Assembly (NCBI GenBank): GCA_947486475.1
Contig: CANKTR010000001.1
Coordinates: 21,901 to 85,900, forward strand
Direction of reading: 5' to 3'
DNA: 64,000 nt
From: Microbacteriaceae bacterium
GTDB taxonomy: Bacteria > Actinomycetota > Actinomycetes > Actinomycetales > Microbacteriaceae
This document shows positions 49,909-59,110 of the stretch, piece by piece. Position numbers and translations under genes: made by a program. How positions within the stretch are numbered: position 1 is the first letter of the stretch; the number at the start of each line of letters is the position of its first letter. The notes under the pieces are model-generated. The model worked only from the letters and a program-made list of their open reading frames with translations. It ran no database searches and was not told the DNA's origin.

Positions 49909-50952
49909 ATGTGCGGGCGAGTGGTGCGAGGTGTGGCGGGAGTTCTCGGATTCATCCTCACCGCACTGACCATCGCGGCGCCTGCGGCGCCCGTCTATGC
50001 AATTGGACAATCCGCCGCTGAAATTCGCACAGCACTTGTGGCCCAGATCGCTCTCGAGACCGGCGATTACCGTGTGTCCGTTCGTGAATTGGGCGGTGAT
50101 AACCGAGTCATTGAGATTGAGAGCGACAACTCGATGGAACCGGCATCATCCATCAAATTGTTCTACGCGTGGCTCGCACTGCGAAAGGTCGACGACGGTT
50201 CGATCACGTTGTCGCGGCGACTTCCCAGCGGGCAAACCTGGGGCAGGTGTTTGCGGGTCATGATCGAGATGTCCGACAATCTGTGTTCGGCCGATATCCG
50301 GGAAGCATTGGGAAATCGGAAAGTCAACCGCGCCCTTGCAAACGCGGGGTTCAGCAATACCCGTATTGTGTTGCACTCGAGCGGAACGTATGCGGGGAAA
50401 CGCTCGTCGGCAGCGGATTTCACGGAATTCTTGGCACAACTCGAAGCAGGAACACTTTTGTCCGCCGATTCGACGTCACGACTTCACGAGTTACTGCGCA
50501 ACCAAATCTGGCGCGCGCGTATTGCCGGTGGAACGCCGACGGGCGTGGTCGTTGAGTCCAAGCCGGGCGTTTTGGAGGTGGCTGATGGGATGGTGGGCAC
50601 GGACGCGGCAATTGTCAGGGGAACATATAGCACCTATGCGATTTCGATTATGGGGGACCACGGCGCGACAAAGTCCGCTTTTCGGCGGTTGTCACGAATC
50701 GTCTACGAAGGGTTGCAAGGGGTGGGTGATTACGTCGACGCAACGTACCCGCGCCAGCAATACTCTGTTCCTGCGGGAACCGCTTTTCGCGCGACCTATG
50801 GCGGATCCGCAATCAGGCTGGATTCCGCCCGAAACGTCACGCTCTACGACACGTCTCGACTAGACGCATACGTTCGTATCTACGGTGTCGGTACGGGGTG
50901 GGTATCCGTTACGCGATTGACTCTGCGTGACGCGTATCGCTGGATGGGGTGA
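49909..50952 (+). CDS. Secreted serine hydrolase with class A beta-lactamase fold
   Basis: A 347-aa exported protein; hydrophobic signal 'GVLGFILTALTIAAPAAPV' with a cut near residue 31. The SxxK site S80-S-I-K83 follows 'MEPASSIKLF', and S122-D-N124 ('IEMSDNLCS') is the second motif. The third motif is not a clear K-T/S-G; the best candidate is 'ESKPGVLEVADG'. The last 70 residues are an extra beta-rich domain. Class A-like proteins of this sort often act on peptidoglycan or have lost lactamase activity (PF13354 relatives). No antibiotic-resistance claim should be made from the sequence. Confidence 0.78.
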   Translation: MCGRVVRGVAGVLGFILTALTIAAPAAPVYAIGQSAAEIRTALVAQIALETGDYRVSVRELGGDNRVIEIESDNSMEPASSIKLFYAWLALRKVDDGSITLSRRLPSGQTWGRCLRVMIEMSDNLCSADIREALGNRKVNRALANAGFSNTRIVLHSSGTYAGKRSSAADFTEFLAQLEAGTLLSADSTSRLHELLRNQIWRARIAGGTPTGVVVESKPGVLEVADGMVGTDAAIVRGTYSTYAISIMGDHGATKSAFRRLSRIVYEGLQGVGDYVDATYPRQQYSVPAGTAFRATYGGSAIRLDSARNVTLYDTSRLDAYVRIYGVGTGWVSVTRLTLRDAYRWMG

Positions 50953-51100
50953 CGCACCCGCAACTTCGCGGGCGAGTTTTTCTCGGAATCCCTGACCAAC
51001 TTGATGGTTCTGCTCGTTGTTCGAATCCCACTGCTTGGTTAGAGTTGGCGAGAGTCTCGATTCGCATTGACAACACGATTCCCACTGAAAGGCGTGGAGT

Positions 51101-52408
51101 GTGCCCCTAGCTCGCCGAATACTCGTGTGGATCGCCACGCAATGGACTCGAATCGCAGTCGCTATCCTGTTCCTCGCCATCGCGTTCGCAGCACTGGGCT
51201 CTGTTCCCCAAACTCGACTCACCCTTGAAGTGGGTACCGAGGGTGGCCTTTTTCACGCGATGGCTCAAGTTGTGGCAACCGACCTCGAGTCGCATGGTGT
51301 CACAGTCGACATCGTGCATCGGGCAGATTCCATGAACATCCCCGATGACATTGGTAATCCGGCCTCTGGAATCGACGGAGGGTTTGTTTCGTCTGTTGTT
51401 CCGACCAACGTTGTGGATTCCGTGCGTCAAGTTGGGTCCGTAATGTTTGCCCCCGTTTATCTCGTAACCAACGCTCGCTCGAGTGTTCAATCTGTTGCCG
51501 ATATCAGCGGGCAGTCGATTGGCCTGTACCCCCGGGAAAGCGCCGCCTGGGCGGCATGTGACTTTGTGCTCAGGAGTTACGGCGTCAACGTGGACCAACA
51601 GACTGTGAGCTACGGTAACGGCATCACGATTCTGGACAGGGTAATCAGGCGAGAAACTGAGGTGGCATGCCTCATCGATGTCCCTGCTGGATCGACGGCG
51701 ACCTACGCGGGAGACAGCCTCGCGCGGTTGGCGAGTCCGGAATTACGCTTGCTTGGAATCCCCGAAGCCCGTGCCATTTCCCACAAACGCGATTTTCTCG
51801 TTCCCGTCACAATCGATTCCGGCAGTTTTAGCGTGTTTCCCGTGGTGACCCCGTTGGAGGACGTTGAAACCAACGCCGGCGTAATCACCTTTATCGGACG
51901 GGCGGACCTCGCCCCGGAAATCGTGAACATCGTGGCGCAGTCACTCCAAAAGACCTACAGCCACGGTACCTCGGTCAACGGACCAGGTTCGCTGCCGTCC
52001 GTCGATCAAACCACGCTCGCGTCATTTGACGAAGCCCGAAGTGTTTATGACAACGGCCTTCCGTGGCTTTACCAAAATTTCCCATTCGGAGTCGCCGGCT
52101 TCCTCGATAAATTTCTGTCAACCTACGGGTTGTTTCTCACGACCTTGCTCGTTGTGTTGTCCATCGCGGACAACATCGGTTTCGCAAAACCGCTGCAACT
52201 CATCAAAAAATCTCAGCCAGCTCGTCTCAAACTCGTGTTGGAAGACCTGGCGCTCAAGGCAGAGAGCCCCGAAGGGCTTTCCGACGAGGACGAAAAACAA
52301 CTGGCGCGTGTGGAGGAATGGGTGCGAGATGAGAAGCCGAGCATGGCCGAGATTGAGTCGTTAGTTCGTCGGGTCAAAAATTCGAAACGCATAAAAAGAA
52401 ATCGCTAA
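51101..52408 (+). CDS. TAXI-family solute-binding-like protein with membrane-anchored C-terminal tail
   Basis: A 435-aa protein. The N-terminal helix 'IAVAILFLAIAFAALGSV' anchors or exports it. Residues about 40-300 form a TAXI/NMT1-like periplasmic-binding domain ('LTLEVGTEGGLFHAMAQVVA', 'DISGQSIGLYPRESAAWAACDFVLR'). A second helix 'YGLFLTTLLVVLSIADNIGF' at about residue 345 follows, then an 80-residue charged tail ('EDLALKAESPEGLSDEDEK'). Usual TAXI proteins lack this end and work with a TRAP permease, none of which is in the window. GTG start after GGAG; possibly a ligand sensor rather than an importer. Confidence 0.75.
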   Translation: MPLARRILVWIATQWTRIAVAILFLAIAFAALGSVPQTRLTLEVGTEGGLFHAMAQVVATDLESHGVTVDIVHRADSMNIPDDIGNPASGIDGGFVSSVVPTNVVDSVRQVGSVMFAPVYLVTNARSSVQSVADISGQSIGLYPRESAAWAACDFVLRSYGVNVDQQTVSYGNGITILDRVIRRETEVACLIDVPAGSTATYAGDSLARLASPELRLLGIPEARAISHKRDFLVPVTIDSGSFSVFPVVTPLEDVETNAGVITFIGRADLAPEIVNIVAQSLQKTYSHGTSVNGPGSLPSVDQTTLASFDEARSVYDNGLPWLYQNFPFGVAGFLDKFLSTYGLFLTTLLVVLSIADNIGFAKPLQLIKKSQPARLKLVLEDLALKAESPEGLSDEDEKQLARVEEWVRDEKPSMAEIESLVRRVKNSKRIKRNR

Positions 52409-52448
52409 CGGCACACGAGTGCCGATGGGTCACCTATCGTTGAGGATT

Positions 52449-53063
52449 GTGAGCAGACCCCGCCGACCCGTCGCCGTTGAACCGAGCACGTTCGATCAAC
52501 TCGAGGGGGCGATGGATCCTGCCCTGCAACTACAACTCGCACACGACACCGCGACGACCCTCGTCGCACGCGTGCGCGACGACGGAACTGTCGAGGTCTT
52601 GCGGCGAATCCTCGATTACTCCCGCGAGAACGGCTTGGGCGAAATCGCCGAGTTGTGGGCGGCGGCCCCGGCTCATTCTCTTCCCGGAGCGCTGTGGCGC
52701 TTGTACGTCATTCACGCGAGCATCATCGCAGACCCCGACATTGCCGCACACGCGTATCAACGCGGTGCCGACAACCTCAATTCCATTGATGCGGTCGTGG
52801 CGGGGGCTCGTCAACCCACAGGCCCCGACGACATTCGCGAATTGGCGGATGAAATTCTCTGCGGAGCGTTCACAGGGGACCTCGCCGATGCGCTCGATCG
52901 GGCAGCGGCGTATTGCCGTATTGAAGCCCACGGCGTGACGTCCCTGATCGGAGGATCGGAAATCGGTTCGAGTGCGATGCTCGAGCGCGCGGCGACGCTC
53001 GCCGATTTTGCCACGGACCTGCAGGCCTGCGCACAGTTATCCCGAAACAATCGGTTGTCCTGA
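52449..53063 (+). CDS. Conserved actinobacterial hypothetical protein
   Basis: A 204-aa soluble, helical, acidic protein ('LGEIAELWAAAPAHSLPGAL', 'DLADALDRAAAYCRIEAHGV'). I recall proteins of this type from many actinobacteria, sometimes labelled wrongly as RNA polymerase beta fragments; nothing here supports that name. GTG start at 52449 with TATCGT (52434-52439) as a -10 nine bases earlier, nearly leaderless. Function unknown. Confidence 0.62.
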   Translation: MSRPRRPVAVEPSTFDQLEGAMDPALQLQLAHDTATTLVARVRDDGTVEVLRRILDYSRENGLGEIAELWAAAPAHSLPGALWRLYVIHASIIADPDIAAHAYQRGADNLNSIDAVVAGARQPTGPDDIRELADEILCGAFTGDLADALDRAAAYCRIEAHGVTSLIGGSEIGSSAMLERAATLADFATDLQACAQLSRNNRLS

Positions 53064-53105
53064 ACCCGCGATTTGTCAGGTCTCGTACACTGGAACAGTC
53101 GGGTC

Positions 53106-53192
53106 GTGCGGATTCCCCGGGTTCCATTAATGATGCGCCACCGCGAGTGGCAACGTGCCGAGAGGCGTAACCCACGGCCCGACACCTTTTAA
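53106..53192 (+). other. Intergenic stretch with a possible 28-aa basic ORF
   Basis: The gap 53064-53188 holds a -10-like TACACT (53087-53092) followed by a GTG-initiated frame of 28 arginine-rich residues ('LMMRHREWQRAERRNPRPDT') that ends over the stop of the opposite gene. No ribosome site is visible, and the frame may be chance. Confidence 0.25.
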
Positions 53193-54130
53193 GGTGCGGT
53201 GTGTGTTTCGACGGACACGAGTCGGAACCCTCGTCCCGATTTCGCGAGGTGGAACACGGTGAAGTCGCCGGTCCCCAGTGACGCAGCGCGGCGGACCTCG
53301 TCGGTCACCGTTCCGCCCGTCTGGGTGATTATTTCGCTCACCATCTGGGGAATCACTGGCCCGTGAGAACACATCACCGCGGGTGTCCCTTTGCGTAATC
53401 GAGTGGCGATGAAGTCGATGACGCGATCGCCCTCCTTCGTCCACTTGTCCTGTGAAATCTTGCCTGACTCGCGAATTTCCATGCCCAACTTGTAGGACAG
53501 CGGAGCGACGGTCTGGAGGCAGCGGATGGCGGGAGACGACAGAATCGCGACCGGCCCGAACGCCGCAAGTCCGCCGGCGATATTGCGGGACTGCTGCATC
53601 CCGACCGCGGTCAACGGCCTTAGCGAATCGTCGCCATCCCATTCGTCGTGAGGGGTCGCCTTGCCGTGTCGCGCGATGATCAGCGGGAACGTGTCCATCG
53701 ACCCCGACTTCCACAGAGTTCGGACGTAGTCGACGAGTTCCCGGTCATGCTCATACGTCAGGGCGGCAATCGCTTTCTTCACGGACAACCATTCGAGCGC
53801 GAAAATCTCGTCGTTCGACACGAACTTGGATTTTGCTTCGGCGACGGGGTCGACTTCGGCCGCCCAATAGTGAACTATTTTGGGTTTACCGTTCGTCTGT
53901 TGGATGTAGTGCACCGACCCGAGTGACGGGCCAAGCTTCACTTTCAGACCCGTTTCTTCGAACACTTCCCGCGCAGCGGTGTGGGGGAGCGTTTCGTCCG
54001 GGTCCACTTTGCCCTTGGGGATCGACACGTCACGATGGTGCTTGCGGTACACCACGAGCACCTGCAGTTTGCCTCCCGCGACGCGCCAGGGAACAGCCCC
54101 GGCCGCGACGACCGTGTCCGAGTTTTTCAT
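53189..54130 (-). CDS. mutT1: NUDIX hydrolase fused to histidine phosphatase, MutT1-like
   Basis: A 313-aa two-domain protein. The NUDIX box G40-x5-E-x7-R-E-V-x-E-E-T-G lies at residues 40-62 ('[20 protein letters not shown]'). The histidine phosphatase domain starts about residue 147, with catalytic R154-H155-G156 and later 'CSHGPVIP'. Mycobacterial MutT1 with the same plan hydrolyses 8-oxo-dGTP and diadenosine polyphosphates. It overlaps ppk by four bases and so is expressed with it; both deal with phosphoanhydrides. Confidence 0.9.
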   Translation of the reverse strand: MKNSDTVVAAGAVPWRVAGGKLQVLVVYRKHHRDVSIPKGKVDPDETLPHTAAREVFEETGLKVKLGPSLGSVHYIQQTNGKPKIVHYWAAEVDPVAEAKSKFVSNDEIFALEWLSVKKAIAALTYEHDRELVDYVRTLWKSGSMDTFPLIIARHGKATPHDEWDGDDSLRPLTAVGMQQSRNIAGGLAAFGPVAILSSPAIRCLQTVAPLSYKLGMEIRESGKISQDKWTKEGDRVIDFIATRLRKGTPAVMCSHGPVIPQMVSEIITQTGGTVTDEVRRAASLGTGDFTVFHLAKSGRGFRLVSVETHTAP

Positions 54131-56295
54131 TTCCCTCTGCCTCGCGTGTTTCGGTTGGTGTATTCCGTCATCAGTGTTTCGTGAATGTCCGACAGTTCAC
54201 CCGCGAGACCATTGTGGCGTGTCCACTCACCGTTGTTTGCAAGTGACCAGGTCGACGTCGAGTCGCTCATGTGAAGTTCAAACAGGTGGTCGATTCGTTC
54301 GAGGTGTTCGGGTTGTTCGAGTTTGATGAGCACCTCAATTCGTCGATCGAGGTTGCGGTGCATCATGTCGCTCGAACCGATGTAGGTGAGGGATTTTCCC
54401 TCGTTGTGGAAACCATAAATTCGCGAGTGTTCGAGGTAACGCCCGAGGACACTGCGCACCTGAATGGTTTCGGACAGTCCCGGCCGGTTGGGGATGAGGG
54501 AACAAATTCCGCGCACACTGATGTCAATCGGGACTCCGGCGATACTCGCTCGGTACAGGGCGTCGATGATTTTTTCGTCAACCAGGGAATTCATCTTGAA
54601 TCGGATGCCGGAAGGTTTTCCGGCTCGTGCCGCTTCGGTTTCCCGCTCGATGTTTTTGAGAAGCCCCGCTCGCAGATAACGCGGGGCGACGAGGAGTCGT
54701 TTGAACTTCTTTTCAATCGCATAGCCGCTCAACTCGTTGAACAAGCGGGTAAGTTCCGCTCCGACTTCAATCGAATTGGTGAACAGACCGAGGTCCTCGT
54801 ACACGCGGCTTGTTTTCGGGTTGTAGTTGCCCGTGCCGATGTGCGAGTAGTAAGCGATTTCGCCACTTTCTTCCCGCCGAACCACCTGAGTCAGTTTGCA
54901 GTGAGTCTTGAGTCCGACCAGGCCATAAACAACGTGGACTCCCGCTCGCTCCAGTTGTCGCGCCCAGGTGATGTTGTTCCGTTCGTCGAATCGCGCCTTG
55001 ATTTCCACGAGCGCCAGGACGGCTTTGCCGGCTTCTGCGGCGGCGATCAAGGCCCGAACAACGGGGGAATCGCCGGAGGTTCGATACAGCGTCTGTTTGA
55101 TTGCGAGGACGTTCGGGTCCGTCGCCGCCTGTTCAACAAACGCCTGAACACTGGTGGCGAACGATTCGTAGGGGTGGTGCACGAGCACCTCCGCGTCGCG
55201 AAGTGCTCCGAACAAATCCGCGGGGGCACTCGGTTCGGCCGGTTGAAATGCCGCTGCCGTGGTGGGGACGTGTTTGCGGTACTTGAGGTCAGCCCGCGCG
55301 ATGCTAGAGATCTGGAACAATTGGTTGAGTCCGAGAATTCCGGGTAGTCGATACACCTCACCCGCGTCCATTCCCAATTCGCGAATAAGAAGATCCAACG
55401 TGACCGTGTCCATCTCTTCGCTGATTTCGAGACGAATGGGGGCCCCGAATCGGCGACGAGAAAGTTCCTTTTCGAGTGCTTTGAGCAGGTTGTCGCTCTC
55501 GTCCTCGTCGATCTCGAGGTCTTCGTTTCGGGTGACCCGAAAGAAGTGGTGGTCCAAAATCACCATGCCGGGGAACAGCGCGCCGAGGTGATGCGCGATC
55601 ACGTCTTCCAACGGCAAGAATCGCACAGTTCTGGCGTCGTCCGAGGGGATGACGAGAAAGCGCGGCAGGATCGCCGGAACTTTGACGCGGGCGAAGTTCT
55701 CGTCGCCAGACTTGGGGTTCTGCACCCGCACCGCGAGGTTGAGCGACAATCCCGAGATGTAGGGGAACGGGTGCGCCGGGTCTACCGCCAGCGGCGTGAG
55801 AACGGGAAAAATCTGTGAGACGAACATTTCGTCGATGGTGGCGCGCTCTGACTCGGAGAGGTCATTCATCGTGTTGATGTGAATGCCCGCCTCGGCGAGT
55901 GCGGGACGGATCTCGTCCACCGCGACTCGGGCGTGTTCCACCTGGATGGCGTGCGCGCGTTTGTGAATGTCGGCGAGCACCTGTCCCGGGTTTCGTCCCA
56001 CGTTGTTGTGAACGGCGATTCCGGTTTCGATCCGACGTTTCAGCCCCGCTACCCGCACCATGAAGAATTCGTCCAGGTTGTTCGCGAAAATCGCGAGGAA
56101 ATTCACCCGTTCCAGAATCGGAATGGTGGGGTCTTTCGCCAGTTCGAGCACCCGTTGGTTGAACGCCAACCACGACAATTCGCGGTCGAAGAATCGATCG
56201 TCGGGCAGCGTGGCGTCGCGAACGAGTTCGTCGCTGTCCCAGTCATCTTCCAACTCGGCGTCGGTGGAACCCGTGATGTCTTCCGGGTCTCTCAT
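54127..56295 (-). CDS. ppk1: Polyphosphate kinase 1
   Basis: A 722-aa Ppk1. The N-terminal domain starts '[20 protein letters not shown]', and the catalytic core holds '[14 protein letters not shown]', '[15 protein letters not shown]' and '[20 protein letters not shown]', including the autophosphorylated His region; '[15 protein letters not shown]' follows. It makes polyphosphate from ATP, reversibly. The stop overlaps mutT1 and the start overlaps the GlnR-like regulator, so a three-gene operon regulator-ppk-mutT1 is clear. Confidence 0.96.
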   Translation of the reverse strand: MRDPEDITGSTDAELEDDWDSDELVRDATLPDDRFFDRELSWLAFNQRVLELAKDPTIPILERVNFLAIFANNLDEFFMVRVAGLKRRIETGIAVHNNVGRNPGQVLADIHKRAHAIQVEHARVAVDEIRPALAEAGIHINTMNDLSESERATIDEMFVSQIFPVLTPLAVDPAHPFPYISGLSLNLAVRVQNPKSGDENFARVKVPAILPRFLVIPSDDARTVRFLPLEDVIAHHLGALFPGMVILDHHFFRVTRNEDLEIDEDESDNLLKALEKELSRRRFGAPIRLEISEEMDTVTLDLLIRELGMDAGEVYRLPGILGLNQLFQISSIARADLKYRKHVPTTAAAFQPAEPSAPADLFGALRDAEVLVHHPYESFATSVQAFVEQAATDPNVLAIKQTLYRTSGDSPVVRALIAAAEAGKAVLALVEIKARFDERNNITWARQLERAGVHVVYGLVGLKTHCKLTQVVRREESGEIAYYSHIGTGNYNPKTSRVYEDLGLFTNSIEVGAELTRLFNELSGYAIEKKFKRLLVAPRYLRAGLLKNIERETEAARAGKPSGIRFKMNSLVDEKIIDALYRASIAGVPIDISVRGICSLIPNRPGLSETIQVRSVLGRYLEHSRIYGFHNEGKSLTYIGSSDMMHRNLDRRIEVLIKLEQPEHLERIDHLFELHMSDSTSTWSLANNGEWTRHNGLAGELSDIHETLMTEYTNRNTRGRGK

Positions 56296-56951
56296 TCGTC
56301 TTCTCCTGTTGGCGCAAATCGATATCCGACGTTGCGAACTGTCCCGATGACCGATTCGCGATCACCGAGTTTGGCGCGGAGCCGACGCACGTGCACGTCA
56401 ACCGTTCGGGTTCCCCCGAAATAGTCATAACCCCACACGTCTGAGAGTAATTGTTCCCGCGTGAATACGCGACCCGGATTCCCCACGAGAAAGCGGAGAA
56501 GTTCGAACTCTTTGAAGGTCAGATCGAGCGGACGCCCGCTCGCCGTCGCCTGATAACTGGTTTCGTCAATAGTGACTCCCGAATGGGACAATCCGGTGAT
56601 CGCGTTGCCGCCGTGTCGCGACAACGCCACACGGAGGCGTGCATCAATTTCCGCGAGACTCGCGTTGGGGAGCAGGAAATCGGAAACGCCCCAGGAGCTG
56701 TCGAGGGCGGACAGTGATGTTTCGGGGACCACGATGAGGACGGGAAAGGGTAATTGGGCGGCGGAGAGCACCCCCGCCATGGCTTTGGCCGCGACGAGGT
56801 TGGTGACGCCGTCCACAAGGACGAGGTCGACGTCGCTGTTCGAGGCCAGCGACTGTGGGGCGAGGGGCGCCACGGTGAGCGTGTGGGCAAGAAGCCCGAG
56901 CACGGGAATCACCGATTCGCCCGAGTCCGAGAGAAGAAGTATCCGAGACAT
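56292..56951 (-). CDS. GlnR-like orphan response regulator (OmpR/PhoB type)
   Basis: A 219-aa regulator: receiver-like domain residues 1-115 and a C-terminal winged helix ('[20 protein letters not shown]', '[14 protein letters not shown]'). The receiver resembles Streptomyces GlnR ('[20 protein letters not shown]' corresponds to its 'WGxDDVLL...EVEARL' region) and has one Asp ('VLVDGVT') without the usual acidic pair, so it probably works without a kinase. GlnR controls nitrogen assimilation. Start ATG 56951 after GGAAGGA. It heads the operon with ppk1 and mutT1. Confidence 0.8.
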   Translation of the reverse strand: MSRILLLSDSGESVIPVLGLLAHTLTVAPLAPQSLASNSDVDLVLVDGVTNLVAAKAMAGVLSAAQLPFPVLIVVPETSLSALDSSWGVSDFLLPNASLAEIDARLRVALSRHGGNAITGLSHSGVTIDETSYQATASGRPLDLTFKEFELLRFLVGNPGRVFTREQLLSDVWGYDYFGGTRTVDVHVRRLRAKLGDRESVIGTVRNVGYRFAPTGEDE

Positions 56952-56991
56952 GGACCGTCCTTCCCGTGCGAGTTCCAAGTCTAGAGGCGTT

Positions 56992-56997
56992 TAGCAT
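56992..56997 (+). promoter_or_regulatory. -10 box of a leaderless membrane-protein gene
   Basis: TAGCAT ends six bases before ATG 57004. The divergent GlnR-like gene starts at 56951, only 40 bases away, so the two promoters overlap. Confidence 0.55.
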
Positions 56998-57003
56998 GGG
57001 AGT

Positions 57004-57267
57004 ATGCCCCGTCGAATCGCCTCCGCTCTTCCGGCTTGGATTGTCGCGGTCATCGGAACGGTCTACGCGATCACACTCGGTAGCGCGATGTGGGCTGTCG
57101 TCATTTCGGCGACGATGGGGGCGTCCCTGGTGGTCTCGTTTGTCGTGCAATTGTCGATGCAACGCAAGGAGGGACTCGTCAATCGCCTTGCGTTCACCAC
57201 CGCCGGAAGCCTCATCATTGGAGCGACGGGTATCGCGGTCGCCTGGGCACAACACGGTTTAGGCTAG
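57004..57267 (+). CDS. Small membrane protein, unknown function
   Basis: An 87-aa protein with three hydrophobic helices ('AWIVAVIGTVYAITLGSAMW', 'AVVISATMGASLVVSFVVQL', 'AGSLIIGATGIAVAWAQ'). I do not recognise a named family, but similar small proteins are common upstream of ygfZ-like genes in actinobacteria. First gene of a row of three plus-strand genes leading to the ygfZ-like protein. Confidence 0.65.
   Translation: MPRRIASALPAWIVAVIGTVYAITLGSAMWAVVISATMGASLVVSFVVQLSMQRKEGLVNRLAFTTAGSLIIGATGIAVAWAQHGLG
57260..57265 (+). promoter_or_regulatory. -10 box for the 36-aa membrane protein gene
   Basis: TAGGCT overlaps the end of the preceding gene and ends six bases before ATG 57272. AGAGG is present but only one base from the ATG. 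Confidence 0.45.
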
Positions 57268-57271
57268 AGGC

Positions 57272-57382
57272 ATGTACTTCTGGTTCGAACTCTTCTTCCT
57301 CGCCCTGCTGTTACTCGCGTTCGCGGCAATCGGTCTGGTTTCGGCCGTCGTGTTGATTCGATTGTTCCGCGGTCAGCGCTAA
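57272..57382 (+). CDS. 36-aa single-span membrane microprotein
   Basis: A short frame from ATG 57272 to TAA 57382. Almost the whole protein is one membrane helix ('ALLLLAFAAIGLVSAVVLIR') with aromatic residues in front and the positive end 'RLFRGQR' behind, an N-out/C-in arrangement. The gap between the neighbouring genes is exactly filled by this frame, and a -10 box precedes it, which supports that it is real. Automatic gene finders usually miss genes of this size. Function unknown. Confidence 0.6.
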   Translation: MYFWFELFFLALLLLAFAAIGLVSAVVLIRLFRGQR

Positions 57383-57386
57383 CTCG

Positions 57387-58340
57387 ATGTCGAACCCGTT
57401 CGTCGACCAGCGTCACCTGGTGGACGGAACCGCGGCGATTCGCGTCGCTGCCGGCGTCGTGCGCGTCACCGGACCCGATCGGTTTGACGTACTCAACGCG
57501 ACACTGAGCCAGGACCTTCGAGGCCTTGCGGTCGGAGATTCCCGCGATGCGCTCGAACTCGACGGTCAGGGGCGCATCCAACACAGTGTGCACGTTCTTG
57601 AATCCCCTGAAGGGACCATCCTCATTGTGCCCGGCGCGACCGGGGCGGAATTCGCCGCCTGGCTCGACGGTCGAATTTTCATGGAAGACGTCCAGGCGGT
57701 CGACGTGTCCGCCGAGTTTTCGGTCTGGGGCGGAACGCGCGCGTTCGGTGATCTCGCGTGGGTTGACCCATGGCCCGAAATCACGACCGGCGGCGTGACC
57801 TACGGAGACGAGAAAATTCCGGACTGGACCTGGTTCGAAACGCTCCTGCCGACCGGTGCCCGCCCATCCGTCGACGTCGTTGACGCTATTCTTCTCGACC
57901 CCATTCGCGTGGTCGCCGGGCGTCCCGCGATGGCGGAGGTCGACGCGCGGTCACTGCCCCACGAACTCGACTGGCTTCGAACCGCTGTTCACATCTCGAA
58001 GGGGTGTTACCCGGGCCAAGAAACGGTCGCCAAAATCCACAACGTCGGACATCCGCCTCGGCGGCTCGTGCGACTCCACCTCGACGGTTCGGATTCGATT
58101 TTTGTGGAGGCGGGCAGTCCTGTCTGGTGCGAGGGTGAGGTTGTCGGAACGGTGACAACCGCGGGCAACCATTTCGAAGACGGGCCGGTGGCGCTCGCGG
58201 TGATCAAACGAAACGTCGACGTCGCGGCAATGTTGACCGTCGTTCACGATGACTATCCGGTCGCGGCCACCCAGCAGGTCCTCGTGCCGCCGAGTGCAGG
58301 AGCTACCGCTGCGGAGCGACTGCGTCCCAATCGACCGTAA
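57387..58340 (+). CDS. ygfZ: YgfZ/GcvT-domain folate-binding protein
   Basis: A 317-aa protein with the YgfZ signature 'KGCYPGQETVAKIHNVGHPP' near residue 210; the Cys in 'K-G-C-Y' is the conserved one. The N-terminal part ('VRVTGPDRFDVLNATLSQDL') is the folate-binding GcvT fold. YgfZ helps Fe-S cluster enzymes and tRNA modification. ATG five bases after the microprotein stop. Its last 38 bases overlap the convergent methyltransferase gene. Confidence 0.9.
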   Translation: MSNPFVDQRHLVDGTAAIRVAAGVVRVTGPDRFDVLNATLSQDLRGLAVGDSRDALELDGQGRIQHSVHVLESPEGTILIVPGATGAEFAAWLDGRIFMEDVQAVDVSAEFSVWGGTRAFGDLAWVDPWPEITTGGVTYGDEKIPDWTWFETLLPTGARPSVDVVDAILLDPIRVVAGRPAMAEVDARSLPHELDWLRTAVHISKGCYPGQETVAKIHNVGHPPRRLVRLHLDGSDSIFVEAGSPVWCEGEVVGTVTTAGNHFEDGPVALAVIKRNVDVAAMLTVVHDDYPVAATQQVLVPPSAGATAAERLRPNRP

Positions 58341-59079
58341 TTTCACCGAGACGCCATTCGCGAGCGGACCCGCGCACGGGCCACCCCTCGACCTTCATCG
58401 CCCGCACTGCGGCGATCCAACGCTGGCTTGGTGAATACACCTGCAACGGCGATGACACGGCCCACAATCGGTCGAGGTCGCCGAAAAACCGGTGGATTGA
58501 TTCTCCCGGCACATTGCGATGAATCAACACTTTGACGAGTCGTTCCGCGGCGATGCTCGGCGCGGTCAATTCAGCGAGTCGGAGTGCAACGGTCAGGGAC
58601 TCGGGTCCGTCTTTCCCGAGCGCCACCCAGGTGGCAACTCGGCCAATCTCGTCACATGTTCCATCGAGGATGATTCCGTGCGAGGAGATCCGGGAGCGTA
58701 AGCGGTTCCAGATGTCCCCCACTTCACTTTCGTCGTATTGACGGAGCACGTTGAATGCGCGAATCACATCGGCGGGCCGGTCGTGGGGAAGGGGTACTTC
58801 GAATCCGCCGCGCACGAACGAGACTCTCGCGTTGGCTCTCTGCTGGGCCGCTTCGACCCGCTCGGGGTCGATCTCGATCCCGATGACTCGAACGGACGGG
58901 TTGACGCTCGACAGGCGTTCGGCGAGTTCCAGGGTGGTGTGCGGTGCAGCGCCGTATCCGAGGTCGACGACGACGGGGGAGACCATCGCTCGAAATCGGG
59001 TGTGCCGCACAAGCCATCGGTCGGCACGCCGAAGACGGTTTGTTCCCGTTGTACCGCGGGTGATTCGACCGACTACCAC
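58303..59079 (-). CDS. Class I SAM-dependent methyltransferase-like protein
   Basis: A 258-aa protein. The Rossmann-like motif I is '[20 protein letters not shown]', with '[15 protein letters not shown]' as motif II and '[13 protein letters not shown]' as motif IV. An extra C-terminal domain of about 80 residues follows. GTG start 59079 with CAGAAT six bases earlier on the minus strand (leaderless); an alternative start lies at 59121 but crosses the gpmA start. Target of methylation unknown. It overlaps the ygfZ-like gene end to end. Confidence 0.75.
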   Translation of the reverse strand: MVVGRITRGTTGTNRLRRADRWLVRHTRFRAMVSPVVVDLGYGAAPHTTLELAERLSSVNPSVRVIGIEIDPERVEAAQQRANARVSFVRGGFEVPLPHDRPADVIRAFNVLRQYDESEVGDIWNRLRSRISSHGIILDGTCDEIGRVATWVALGKDGPESLTVALRLAELTAPSIAAERLVKVLIHRNVPGESIHRFFGDLDRLWAVSSPLQVYSPSQRWIAAVRAMKVEGWPVRGSAREWRLGEITVDWDAVAPQR

Positions 59080-59097
59080 CCCACCATTCTGGCTGGT

Positions 59098-59103
59098 TAG
59101 GCT
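59098..59103 (+). promoter_or_regulatory. -10 box of gpmA
   Basis: TAGGCT ends seven bases before ATG 59111; no ribosome site is visible. The methyltransferase promoter lies in the same 31-base interval on the other strand. Confidence 0.55.
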
Positions 59104-59110
59104 GGTCGGC

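Noticed and set aside
49909..50952. An antibiotic-resistance beta-lactamase
   Set aside because: The third catalytic motif is unclear and the extra C-terminal domain is not found in resistance enzymes.
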